Source: Lachnospiraceae bacterium UBA1778
GTDB lineage: Bacteria > Bacillota > Clostridia > Lachnospirales > Lachnospiraceae
Direction of reading: 5' to 3'
DNA length: 33,753 nt
Assembly (NCBI GenBank): GCA_002315255.1
Contig: DCGM01000012.1
Span: 6,854 to 40,606 of the forward strand
How positions within the stretch are numbered: position 1 is the first letter of the stretch; every line of letters begins with the position of its first letter. Shown piece by piece: positions 23,508 through 31,427 of this stretch. Below the pieces are notes generated by a model. It worked only from the letters and a program-made list of their open reading frames with translations, was not told the origin of the DNA and did not search any database. Position numbers and translations under genes: made by a program.

Positions 23508-26500
23508 TTAATCGTCGAGTTCTTTCTCTACCAGATTTACGCTGACCAGCGTCGAAACGCCCTTCTCCTGCATCGTGATACCATAAAGCCGGTCTGAAGC
23601 GACCATCGTTCCACGACGGTGCGTAATGACGACAAACTGCGTATGGTCAGTCAGCCGATGGAGATAATTCGTAAACCGGCCGACGTTTGAATCGTCGAGT
23701 GCAGCTTCGATTTCATCAAGGATACAGAACGGTGACGGTTTCAGGTTCTGTATCGCAAAGATCAATGAAATCGCGGAAAGCGCCTTTTCACCGCCTGAAA
23801 GCTGCATCATGTTCTGGAGTTTCTTTCCCGGCGGCTGCGAGATGATGGAAATATCCGCATCAATAATATCCGCCTCCGAATCCAATCGGATATCGCAAGT
23901 ACCGCCGCCAAAGAGCTGCTTGAAAACTTTATCGTATTCCACGCGGATTTCTTCGAGTTTTTCCGAGAACTGCTTCCGCATTCCGTTATCGAGATCTTCG
24001 ATAACTGCGACTAATGATTTTTCCGCTTCGACGAGGTCTTCATACTGACCATGCATGAATTCATAGCGTTCAGAAACTTCCGCATACTGCTCGATCGCAT
24101 TGACGTTTACGTTTCCTAAAGCTTTAATGCTGCTCTTCAGTTCTGCCGCTTTCTTACGGATGTTCGCCGGAGTCTCATCATGCAAGGAACCGTCTTCGAA
24201 ACGAGCCGCCTCAGAAGGCGTCATTCCATACTCTTCCCAGAGATACTCAGTCGCCGAGTCGAGTTTCTCCTCCAGACGCTCTTTAATGCCCTGAAGACGG
24301 ATTTCCTCTTTCGAAAGATCATTGATCGTGTTCGAAAGGTCTTCCTGCTGACGGAAGAACGTGCGCTGATTTTCAGCGATTTCGTCACGTTTTTCCTGTA
24401 AAAGTTTCAAGGTTTCATCGAGACCGGACGTGTTATCAGCCGCTTCTTTGATCTGTACCGTCAGGTCTTCAATCTGAACATGGAAATCCTCAATCTGTGT
24501 CTTCGAATTCCGGATGTTCTGTTTTAACGCAGCCTGGTCGTCAAATGCATTCTGGATTTCCTGCTCCAGCCGGGAAACAGAATCAGAACGGAACTCTTCG
24601 GACTGGCGGAGCCGCTGAAGGGCAAGGTTCAGTTCCTGCGTTTCATTCTGTAAAAGATCATGTGCGCTGACCGCCTGGTCGAGAAGCTTCTTCGTTTCAT
24701 CGTTCGCATCGCCGGAATCAGAGCCGACTTTGTCAAGTTCACTAAGAGCCTTCGTGATCGCACGAAGTTCGGTATCATAACCTTTTGATTCTTCGGAAAT
24801 CGTTTCTTTCGAAGATCTGTTTTCGAGAAGTTCCGTCGAAAGAGCCGTCTTCTCACGTCTCTTCGAATCCAAGGATGCGCGGATCGAAAGGTCGTTCTTC
24901 TCCAACTCTTTCAATTCTTCTTCGAGGTCTGTAATTTCCACAGCTGTAGAAGACTTAATCTGCTTTAACTGGTTCATCGTGCGGCTGATCTTATCCGCTT
25001 CGTCCTTGCATTTCTTTGCATTCTCTTCCATCCGGTCAAGTTCAGCCGTGCGGTTTAAGACGTTCGCTTTATTCCGCATAGCGCCGCCGGTAATCGAACC
25101 GCCGACATTTAAGAATTCGCCGTCAAGCGTCGCGATCCGTACAGAATAATGGTATTTCCGCGCGATCCGAAGCGCATTCTCCATCGTGTCGACCGCGAGG
25201 AAACGCTCTAAAAGATATTTCGCGACCGGTTCATACTTCTTTTCATACTGAACCAGTTCGTCCGCTGTTCCGAGGACACCGTTTTCGTTCAAAATAGCCT
25301 TATCAGTAATTCCGCCGGTCGGATTTAAGGAGTCAAGCGGAAGGAAGGTTGCGCGCCCTTCTTTATTCTCACGGAGATATTCGACAAGTTCTTTCGCTTT
25401 CGACTCTTTTTCGACTACAATATTCTGGAAATTACCGCCGAGAACCGTTTCGATCAACGTCTGATACTTCGGTTCTGTCTTCAGAATATCAGCCACAGCA
25501 CCACAGACAGAGGAATCATTTTTATAGATTTCCATAATCTTTCGGACAGCCGGATTATAGCCTTCGTAACGCTCCTGCATCGCGCGAAGCGTATCGACAC
25601 GGCTCTTTTCCACCTGATAGCGCTGCATAAGGTCGTTAAACTTCCGCTGGTTTTCAGAAAGATTCCGATCCGCTTCATTTAACTGGTCGCGGAATTCGCC
25701 TGTTTCCTGCTCTTTCGCCGTAATCGCTTCCGTCGATTCCGTAAGGGCCTTTGATCCTTCTTCGATTTCTTTCTCTAAAGCGGCAATGCGATCATTTAAA
25801 TCCTGTTCACGCTCTTCATATTCGTTTTTACGGATTTCGTTCTGCGAAAGAAGCGCATTCAATTCGCTGACACGCGCCTGAACGCTCGAGCGCTCCGTTA
25901 AGAGTGAAATCTCACGGCCATGGCTCTCTTCAATCGAGTCACGGTAAAGATTGATTTCTGTTTCTAATGCGCGAAGGTTTTCAAACTTTTCTGCAAATGC
26001 CGCTTCTGCTTCCGCAGTTTTCGATTTGGAATCTTCACTTTCCTTCTTAATGTCGGCGATCGTGTTCTGTTTGTTCACGATATCTGTTTCCAGTTCATGG
26101 ATACGGTTTTCAAAATGCGTGATATTCGCTTCTTCCGAATGAATCTTCTCATGGACAACGTTAATTTCGCCCTCTAAGGCGCTCTTCGACGTGCCCGAAG
26201 CCATTACATTGCTGCGGACCTGGTCGATCTTTCCATCGATATCCTTCAATTCTTCATCGACGAACGAATACTGCTTCCGCAGCTCCTCAATCTCGTCATT
26301 CTTTTCTTTTAAGTTCTCACCCGCAAGCGCCAGATTCTTTCCGGTCTCGACAAGCTGCTCGCTGAAAACTGCATTGTCCAGTAAAAACGCGTTAATATCA
26401 TAGCTCTTTAATGAATCCCGGAGTTCGAGATATTTCTTCGCGGTTTCCGACTGCCGTTTTAACGGACCGACCTGCTTCTCAAGTTCTCCGATGATATCGG

Positions 26501-27074
26501 TAAGACGTACCATATTTTCACGCTCAGACTCGAGCTTATGCATAGCAACCGATTTTCGCTTTTTAAACTTCACGATTCCGGCCGCTTCATCGAACAGTTC
26601 GCGGCGCTCTTCCGGTTTTCCGGAAAGGATCTTATCGACCTGACCCTGACCGATGATCGAGTAGCCCTCTTTGCCGATACCGGTATCATAGAAAAGCTCA
26701 TTGATCTCACGGAGGAGACAACGGTTATTATTTAAAATATATTCGGATTCGCCCGACCGATAGACTTTACGCGTGACCGTCACTTCGTCAAAGTCAATGT
26801 TTAGCGCGCGGTCCGTATTATCCAATGTAATCGAAACCGACGCAAAACTCTGCGGTTTCCTAAGCTGCGTTCCTGCGAAAATAACATCCTGCATACTGGA
26901 GCCGCGAAGCTGCTTCGCGCTCTGTTCGCCGAAAACCCAGCGCACTGCGTCCGCAATATTACTCTTACCCGAGCCGTTCGGACCGACAATGCCGGTAATA
27001 CCGTTCTGGAAGTCCAGCACGGTCTTATGCGCAAATGATTTGAAGCCTTGGATTTCAATAGATTTTAAATACAT
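23508..27074 (-). CDS. smc: Chromosome partition protein SMC
   Basis: 1188 residues. Condensin ATPase for chromosome compaction and segregation. The N-terminal head has Walker A GPNGSGKSNIADAVRW (about 32-47) and a Q-loop FVFGEQ. Two long coiled coils (about 170-500 and 680-1010) flank a hinge at about 515-675 (GGSITGGAM near its end). The C-terminal head carries the signature LSGGEKALSAISLIFAI (about 1090) and Walker B FCILDEIEAALDD. Length is normal. An AAGGTGAG site precedes the ATG at 27074. It lies 59 bp after rnc and 61 bp ahead of ftsY. The partners scpA and scpB are not in the window. Confidence 0.97.
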   Translation of the reverse strand: MYLKSIEIQGFKSFAHKTVLDFQNGITGIVGPNGSGKSNIADAVRWVFGEQSAKQLRGSSMQDVIFAGTQLRKPQSFASVSITLDNTDRALNIDFDEVTVTRKVYRSGESEYILNNNRCLLREINELFYDTGIGKEGYSIIGQGQVDKILSGKPEERRELFDEAAGIVKFKKRKSVAMHKLESERENMVRLTDIIGELEKQVGPLKRQSETAKKYLELRDSLKSYDINAFLLDNAVFSEQLVETGKNLALAGENLKEKNDEIEELRKQYSFVDEELKDIDGKIDQVRSNVMASGTSKSALEGEINVVHEKIHSEEANITHFENRIHELETDIVNKQNTIADIKKESEDSKSKTAEAEAAFAEKFENLRALETEINLYRDSIEESHGREISLLTERSSVQARVSELNALLSQNEIRKNEYEEREQDLNDRIAALEKEIEEGSKALTESTEAITAKEQETGEFRDQLNEADRNLSENQRKFNDLMQRYQVEKSRVDTLRAMQERYEGYNPAVRKIMEIYKNDSSVCGAVADILKTEPKYQTLIETVLGGNFQNIVVEKESKAKELVEYLRENKEGRATFLPLDSLNPTGGITDKAILNENGVLGTADELVQYEKKYEPVAKYLLERFLAVDTMENALRIARKYHYSVRIATLDGEFLNVGGSITGGAMRNKANVLNRTAELDRMEENAKKCKDEADKISRTMNQLKQIKSSTAVEITDLEEELKELEKNDLSIRASLDSKRREKTALSTELLENRSSKETISEESKGYDTELRAITKALSELDKVGSDSGDANDETKKLLDQAVSAHDLLQNETQELNLALQRLRQSEEFRSDSVSRLEQEIQNAFDDQAALKQNIRNSKTQIEDFHVQIEDLTVQIKEAADNTSGLDETLKLLQEKRDEIAENQRTFFRQQEDLSNTINDLSKEEIRLQGIKERLEEKLDSATEYLWEEYGMTPSEAARFEDGSLHDETPANIRKKAAELKSSIKALGNVNVNAIEQYAEVSERYEFMHGQYEDLVEAEKSLVAVIEDLDNGMRKQFSEKLEEIRVEYDKVFKQLFGGGTCDIRLDSEADIIDADISIISQPPGKKLQNMMQLSGGEKALSAISLIFAIQNLKPSPFCILDEIEAALDDSNVGRFTNYLHRLTDHTQFVVITHRRGTMVASDRLYGITMQEKGVSTLVSVNLVEKELDD

Positions 27075-27099
27075 AATTGTCTCACCTTGGTTTATATTC

Positions 27100-27165
27100 T
27101 GTTTCAGCCGGTTAATATTTTGTTTCAGCTGGTTTAATCTGCTTTTTCCTGTTTCAGCCGCTCGA
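27100..27165 (-). repeat. Three copies of a TGTTTCAGC motif at the 3' end of rnc
   Basis: tgtttcagccgg at 27100, tgtttcagctgg at 27121 and tgtttcagccgc at 27150 (plus-strand starts; spacing 21 then 29). The third lies inside the rnc coding end, the second is just after the rnc stop, and the first is ahead of smc. Confidence 0.55.
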
Positions 27166-27814
27166 TTGTTTTGAATGCTGCATTCATTTCAGATACTTTC
27201 TTTGAATGCCCTTCGCCGCTCTCATACCGGACACCATCGATCAGCACCGCGGATTTAAATACCGGATTGTGGTCTGGTCCGGTTTCCTCTAACAGTTCAT
27301 AGGAAAGCGTCCGATGATCTTTCTGTAAGATTTCCTGAAGAACCGTTTTAGCATCCTGATAAAGGACACGGCGCTCATATCCATTTATCACATGATCCTG
27401 AATCAGTTTCTTTGCGACTTCCATCCCGCCGTCGAGGTATAATGCTGCAATCAATGCTTCAAACGCATCCGATGTAATCGAGTCGTTCTCTTTCGCCTGA
27501 TGGATCGCCATCCCGCGCCCGAACCGTAAAAAATCTCCGATTCGGATTTCTTCTGCCGAAAGGCCAAGCGCCCGCTCACAGACGATCGAAGCGCGAAGTT
27601 TGGACATTTCGCCCTCCATCTTGTTCGGGAATGTCTGGTAAAGGAATTCCGAAATCACAACTTCCAGAACTGCATCCCCTAAAAACTCGAGACGCTCGAG
27701 GCAGTCCGTTTTCTCGAGGTAATGTTCATTAATATAGGAGCTGTGCGTCAATGCGCGCTCGAGAAGTTCAGGATTATGAAATTCATATCCGATAATTTTT
27801 TCTAACTCTGTCAT
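27134..27814 (-). CDS. rnc: Ribonuclease III
   Basis: 226 residues. Dimeric endonuclease cutting double-stranded RNA, used in rRNA processing and in mRNA and antisense control. The catalytic signature ERLEFLGDAVLEVV lies near 40-53, and the second acidic set is in SDAFEALIAALYLDGG near 115-130. A double-stranded-RNA-binding domain fills the last 70 residues (TVLQEILQKD ... GHSKKVSEMNAAFKTIERL). An AAGG site precedes the ATG at 27814. It lies 58 bp after plsX with no acyl-carrier-protein gene between them. Confidence 0.95.
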   Translation of the reverse strand: MTELEKIIGYEFHNPELLERALTHSSYINEHYLEKTDCLERLEFLGDAVLEVVISEFLYQTFPNKMEGEMSKLRASIVCERALGLSAEEIRIGDFLRFGRGMAIHQAKENDSITSDAFEALIAALYLDGGMEVAKKLIQDHVINGYERRVLYQDAKTVLQEILQKDHRTLSYELLEETGPDHNPVFKSAVLIDGVRYESGEGHSKKVSEMNAAFKTIERLKQEKAD

Positions 27815-27872
27815 TTTTAATGCCTTATGTTTCTATCTTTTATAAACATCTGCAGTTAAATCGTTCTGCTTC

Positions 27873-28895
27873 TTAATCCGCCTGAACGGTATTCGGCTTT
27901 AGTTTTGCGACCGCTTCTGCTATCTTCGCGGATAAGTCATTCTCTTTAAAAGAAATCGACTGTAAGATCGCATTTTTCACCTGCAAGGCTGTTGAATTTC
28001 CATGCGCTTTTACAACGAGTCCGTTGAGACCGAGCATCGGCGCGCCGCCATCCTCTGAAGAGTCAAATGTTTTAATCAGTTTCTTTAATGACGGCTTAAT
28101 CATAAGACCGCCGATCATTCCGAGAAGGTTTGATTTCAAAGAGGCCTTGATCGACTTTAAAAGAGATTTGGCCGTGCCCTCGAACATTTTCAAGATAACA
28201 TTGCCGACAAAGGCTTCGCAGACGACTACATCCGCCACGCCATACGGGATATCGCGGACCTCCGCATTTCCGATAAAGCGGATAGACGGTTCTGCTTTCA
28301 AGAGGGGATAGGTGTCATGCGTCAGCATATTACCTTTCTCTTCTTCTGTGCCGATATTTGCCAGTCCGACCGTCGGCTCCGGGATTCCGAGAATGTGCTT
28401 CGCATAGAGCGAACCCATAATAGCAAACTGGAGAAGGTTTTCCGCTTTCGCATCGACATTCGCGCCACAGTCGATCAGGACTGTTTTTCCTTTCATCGTC
28501 GGCAAAACGACTGCGAGCGGCGCCCGCTTCACGCCTTTAATCCGGCCCGCCAGTACCTGGCCACCGACTAAAAGCGCTCCGGTGCTTCCGCAGGAAACAA
28601 ACGCATCCGACTCACCTGTCTTTAAAAGCGATAAGCCGCGCACCAGCGAGGAATCCTTTTTCGTCTGGATAGCCATAACCGGCGCTTCACCGGTTTCGAT
28701 AACTTCAGACGCATGACGGATTTCCAGGCGATTCTCATCATAAGTCTTTCCGTTCAGTTCCTGACGGATCACGTCTTCATTTCCCGAAAGAATGACGGAA
28801 ACCTCAGGGTTTTCAGAGAGCGCGAGCAATGCGCCTTCGACATTGCAGGCGGGCGCATTGTCGCCGCCCATCGCATCGACACAAACTCGGATCAT
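27873..28895 (-). CDS. plsX: Phosphate acyltransferase PlsX
   Basis: 340 residues. It makes acyl phosphate from acyl-ACP for the PlsY step that starts phospholipid synthesis; peripheral membrane protein. The N-terminal IRVCVDAMGGDNAP, SCGSTGALLVGG (near 100-111), IDCGANVDAKAENLLQFA, and the glycine-rich end APMLGLNGLVVKAHG are diagnostic. Length is normal. Its ATG overlaps the stop of the sigma-like gene by four bases and shares its GA-rich coding end as ribosome binding site, so the two are translationally coupled. No fapR, fab or acpP gene lies beside it. Confidence 0.96.
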   Translation of the reverse strand: MIRVCVDAMGGDNAPACNVEGALLALSENPEVSVILSGNEDVIRQELNGKTYDENRLEIRHASEVIETGEAPVMAIQTKKDSSLVRGLSLLKTGESDAFVSCGSTGALLVGGQVLAGRIKGVKRAPLAVVLPTMKGKTVLIDCGANVDAKAENLLQFAIMGSLYAKHILGIPEPTVGLANIGTEEEKGNMLTHDTYPLLKAEPSIRFIGNAEVRDIPYGVADVVVCEAFVGNVILKMFEGTAKSLLKSIKASLKSNLLGMIGGLMIKPSLKKLIKTFDSSEDGGAPMLGLNGLVVKAHGNSTALQVKNAILQSISFKENDLSAKIAEAVAKLKPNTVQAD

Positions 28896-29431
28896 TCCTC
28901 TTCCTCCCCTGTTTCTTTACTCAATGCAGCTAACGCCACGCGCATCAGATAACGTACGGAATCCGGCTCCATGTCCATCTTTTCCGCAACTTCTTCAGCG
29001 GTCGCTTCACGGCCGTATTCCTCTGCGAGGCGCGTGCAGACTTCATCCATTACATTGAGGCGTACTTTCATTTCTTCTGCTGCGCGAAGCGATTCTTCCT
29101 CTTCCGAAACGAACGATTCCATCGCATCCTTTATCGCGATGTCCATCCGTCGGCTCAAGCCGCGTACCGGATTCTTCGAATTCTTCAGCCCGCGAAGCAA
29201 AAGAACCAATGCAATATTCCCCTCCTGGACGAGATCCATAAACGAGATCTTTTCAGTGGCGAAGTAACCGGCCGCTTCATAAACACGATAAAGGTTTCCT
29301 TCAATCATGCGGTTCTCGGCGTTCCGGTCTCCGGAAACTACCAGCGGAATCAGTTCCTTCATCTCGTCTTCGGAACATTTTTCAATCAGCGCCAGCTCTT
29401 CTCCGTAATATGCTTTCGATTTTTCAGCCAT
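28892..29431 (-). CDS. Truncated sigma-70-like protein (no region 4)
   Basis: 179 residues. A sigma region 1.2/2-like part (about 27-85) has LIPLVVSGDRNAENRMIE, then GNLYRVYEAA and FMDLVQEGNIALVLLL, the core-RNA-polymerase-binding signature. Where real sigma factors have the aromatic melting and -10 recognition segment there is KNSKNPVRGLSRRMDIAIKD, with no aromatic residue. A region-3-like helix set follows (VCTRLAEEYGREATAEEVAEKMDMEPDSVRYLM split at about 130-165). It ends in GEEEE with no region 4. I infer a protein that may bind RNA polymerase without promoter selection; alternatives are a decayed sigma factor or an unrelated HTH protein. The ATG at 29431 has AAGGAG at 29438-29443; the in-frame GTG at 29446 sits within that site's 5' side and is rejected. 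It is coupled to plsX. Confidence 0.75.
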   Translation of the reverse strand: MAEKSKAYYGEELALIEKCSEDEMKELIPLVVSGDRNAENRMIEGNLYRVYEAAGYFATEKISFMDLVQEGNIALVLLLRGLKNSKNPVRGLSRRMDIAIKDAMESFVSEEEESLRAAEEMKVRLNVMDEVCTRLAEEYGREATAEEVAEKMDMEPDSVRYLMRVALAALSKETGEEEE

Positions 29432-29466
29432 TTTAATCTCCTTCACGCGTTCATATGTCCGATCGC

Positions 29467-29514
29467 GTGTTCATCCTGTCACGAGTTCACTACTTCACTA
29501 CTTCACGAGTTCAC
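29467..29514 (-). repeat. 8-bp tandem repeat, six units, ahead of the sigma-like gene
   Basis: On the minus strand, units from 29514 downward read GTGAACTC, GTGAAGTA, GTGAAGTA, GTGAACTC, GTGACAGG and ATGAACAC. Period breaks down for about 20 bp, then GTGAAGGA (29446-29439) appears and provides the Shine-Dalgarno site of the gene. Confidence 0.8.
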
Positions 29515-29537
29515 GCATCCGTTTCTTCGTGACACAG

Positions 29538-30887
29538 TCATTTTATGTTTTTCTGTCTTCTTCGGGCTTCCTTATAAGCTTTCTGTTCGCCGCGGATCCG
29601 TGCGAAATATGGGTCCTCTTTTCCTAGATTCATCTCTTCCTCTTCGTAAAGCGCCATCAGCTTGTTCTCACGGTCCACGGATAATACGAGCCCTAATTCG
29701 ATAAGCGTCATAAAAGCGGCACTTCCGCCGGCGCTTAAAAAGGTCAATGTGACGCCGGTCGTCGGAAGGAGTCCGACACAGACGCCATAATTGATCACCA
29801 CCTGGAGTACGATATGGAAAAAGACGCCCAGTACAATTGTTTTTCGGTAAACATTCTTATTGCAGGCGATATAAATCTGGTGGAGCCGCCAAAATAGAAA
29901 GAGATAAAGCGCTGTAATCAATAAGACGCCGAAAAGGCCGAGCTCCTCAAATATGACAGCCAGAATATAATCATTCTGCGCTTCTGAAAGCTTATATTTT
30001 ACAATGCTCTGGCCGAGGCCTTTTCCGAAAAACCGCCCGGAAGATATCGCATAAAGCGACTGTTTCGCCTGGACCGCCTGTGCAGCTGCGAACTGCTCAT
30101 TATTCGGGTCAAGCCATGCGCGGATTCGTGTGAAGCGGAAGTTTTCCTCCGGATCATAAGGGAAAGCATTCAGTTTAAAAAGCAGAATTAAAAGACCTGC
30201 TGCTGCGATCCCGATGGCCAGTACGATAATCAGCCACTTCTTATGCGGGTAAAGAACGATCATCGTAAAATAAATCATTGAAAAAACAATGACAGCCGCG
30301 CTGAAATTATTCGTAGCAAAAACGAGGTAAGCCGCCAAAGCAACGGCGACAATCATAATCGCCCAGAAAGCTTTCAGTTGTTTGATTTTATCTTCCGGCG
30401 TTTTAGCGACGCGACAGACCTTTAAATTTGACAAAAGATATGCCATCAGGAAAATGACGGCAGATTTAATCGGCTCCGCAATCTGAATCGAAACGCCTTT
30501 TATGACAATCCAGCGGTTCGCACCGTGCGAATCGCGTGTAAGTCCGGGGATAAAAATGCCGATTAAGAGAAAAGCCGAAAGTGCGACTACGAGAATCACC
30601 ACGCTATTTCGATTCCAGAAAGAGGTCTTAACAAAAGAGAACGCGAGCATCAGAGCGATTCCCGCGGCTACAAATTTGAACTGGTTCCAGAAAAAATAGT
30701 CGGAAGCTTTATCAATGCTCTCCGCATAAGAATAGCTTGCGGAGTAGATCATGACGAGCCCGATGATGTTTAAAAGGACGATACAGATGATCAGTTCCAT
30801 ATCAAAAGGCGTGTGAAGAAGCTGGCGCTCTTTCAGCGCCGTTCCCGGATCAAATTCCTTTTTGATTGCCTGAATCAGTTTTTTCAT
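29538..30887 (-). CDS. ftsW: FtsW/RodA-family (SEDS) peptidoglycan glycosyltransferase
   Basis: 449 residues, about ten membrane segments. SEDS enzymes polymerise lipid II into glycan strands at the septum (FtsW) or side wall (RodA). GANRWIVIKGVSIQIAEPIK (about 130-150), SGRFFGKGLGQS (about 275-287), EAQNDYILAVIFEELG, and the late GVTLTFLSAGGSA are family hallmarks; FtsW is slightly favoured by the EAQNDYILA form. The extracellular loop reads AWLDPNNEQFAA, without the usual second acidic D-P motif. The ATG at 30887 has GGAG eight bases upstream. The frame is open for 94 more codons, but that part is tRNA genes and a terminator read in frame. It lies 22 bp after the terminator and 106 bp before the sigma-like gene. 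Confidence 0.92.
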   Translation of the reverse strand: MKKLIQAIKKEFDPGTALKERQLLHTPFDMELIICIVLLNIIGLVMIYSASYSYAESIDKASDYFFWNQFKFVAAGIALMLAFSFVKTSFWNRNSVVILVVALSAFLLIGIFIPGLTRDSHGANRWIVIKGVSIQIAEPIKSAVIFLMAYLLSNLKVCRVAKTPEDKIKQLKAFWAIMIVAVALAAYLVFATNNFSAAVIVFSMIYFTMIVLYPHKKWLIIVLAIGIAAAGLLILLFKLNAFPYDPEENFRFTRIRAWLDPNNEQFAAAQAVQAKQSLYAISSGRFFGKGLGQSIVKYKLSEAQNDYILAVIFEELGLFGVLLITALYLFLFWRLHQIYIACNKNVYRKTIVLGVFFHIVLQVVINYGVCVGLLPTTGVTLTFLSAGGSAAFMTLIELGLVLSVDRENKLMALYEEEEMNLGKEDPYFARIRGEQKAYKEARRRQKNIK

Positions 30888-30909
30888 CCAAGAACTCCAG
30901 AAGTGTCTG

Positions 30910-30944
30910 AAAAAAATAAAAAGGCCGGAGATGAATCTCCGACC
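30910..30944 (-). terminator. Intrinsic terminator of the tRNA-Leu cluster
   Basis: On the minus strand a 10-bp stem GGTCGGAGAT / ATCTCCGGCC (one G-T pair) with a 2-base loop, followed by TTTTTATTTTTTT. It lies 12 bp after the last tRNA and 22 bp ahead of the ftsW start codon. Confidence 0.92.
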
Positions 30945-30956
30945 GATAAACGTACG

Positions 30957-31040
30957 TGCAGATAGTGGGACTTGAACCCACACCCAAGTACATGGACATG
31001 AACCTGAATCATGCGCGTATGCCAATTCCGCCATATCTGC
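30957..31040 (-). tRNA. tRNA-Leu (anticodon CAG)
   Basis: 84 bases. Acceptor GCAGATA pairs with TATCTGC, discriminator A. The anticodon stem CATGA/TCATG encloses loop TTCAGGT, giving CAG. The T arm carries GTTCAAGTC. It has the long variable arm of type II tRNAs. The 3' CCA is not encoded. Confidence 0.96.
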
Positions 31041-31053
31041 ATCATTGGCGAAA

Positions 31054-31137
31054 TGCGGAAGATGGGACTTGAACCCACACGGTGTACCCACCACAAGATC
31101 CTTAGTCTTGCTTGTCTGCCAATTCCAACACTTCCGC
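31054..31137 (-). tRNA. tRNA-Leu (anticodon AAG)
   Basis: 84 bases. Acceptor GCGGAAG pairs with CTTCCGC, discriminator A. The anticodon stem CAAGA/TCTTG encloses loop CTAAGGA, giving AAG, so A34 would need deamination to inosine. Long variable arm and GTTCAAGTC T loop are present. No encoded CCA. Confidence 0.95.
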
Positions 31138-31206
31138 ATAATCAGCGCCAACGAAGGAGATTCTAACACACTGTTTAGCCATTGTCAAGAAGAAAAAATA
31201 AAGATT

Positions 31207-31286
<80 letters not shown>

Positions 31287-31356
31287 AAAATAGCATCGAT
31301 TACAACCAGACGGCCGTGTTAAGATACAAACCCGATTGCAAAAATACTACAAGTAA

Positions 31357-31385
31357 AATATAGCATAAATCAGCTTTTTTTACAA
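31357..31385 (-). promoter_or_regulatory. Promoter of the tRNA-Leu cluster
   Basis: TTGTAA (31380-31385) and TATATT (31357-31362), 17 bp apart, about 70 bp ahead of the first tRNA. The -35 abuts a hairpin that includes the end of recX. Confidence 0.6.
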
Positions 31386-31386
31386 T

Positions 31387-31427
31387 CGGAAAACGGCAGA
31401 AAAAGAATGATTATTCGTCGTTTTCCG
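31387..31427 (-). terminator. Hairpin at the recX stop codon, weak terminator candidate
   Basis: CGGAAAACG (31419-31427 on the minus strand, within the last recX codons) pairs with CGTTTTCCG (31387-31395). The loop is 23 bases. The sequence after the stem is ATTGTAAAA, with no T-run, so termination would be poor. Confidence 0.4.

Noticed and set aside
29432..29446. GTG start for the sigma-like gene
   Set aside because: The GTG and following codons contain the AAGGAG Shine-Dalgarno site of the ATG at 29431.
30888..31169. In-frame 94-codon extension of ftsW upstream of 30887
   Set aside because: It translates through two tRNA-Leu genes and their terminator; its peptides (e.g. CGFKSHLP) are typical of tRNA genes read as protein. 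The ATG at 30887 has a GGAG site.
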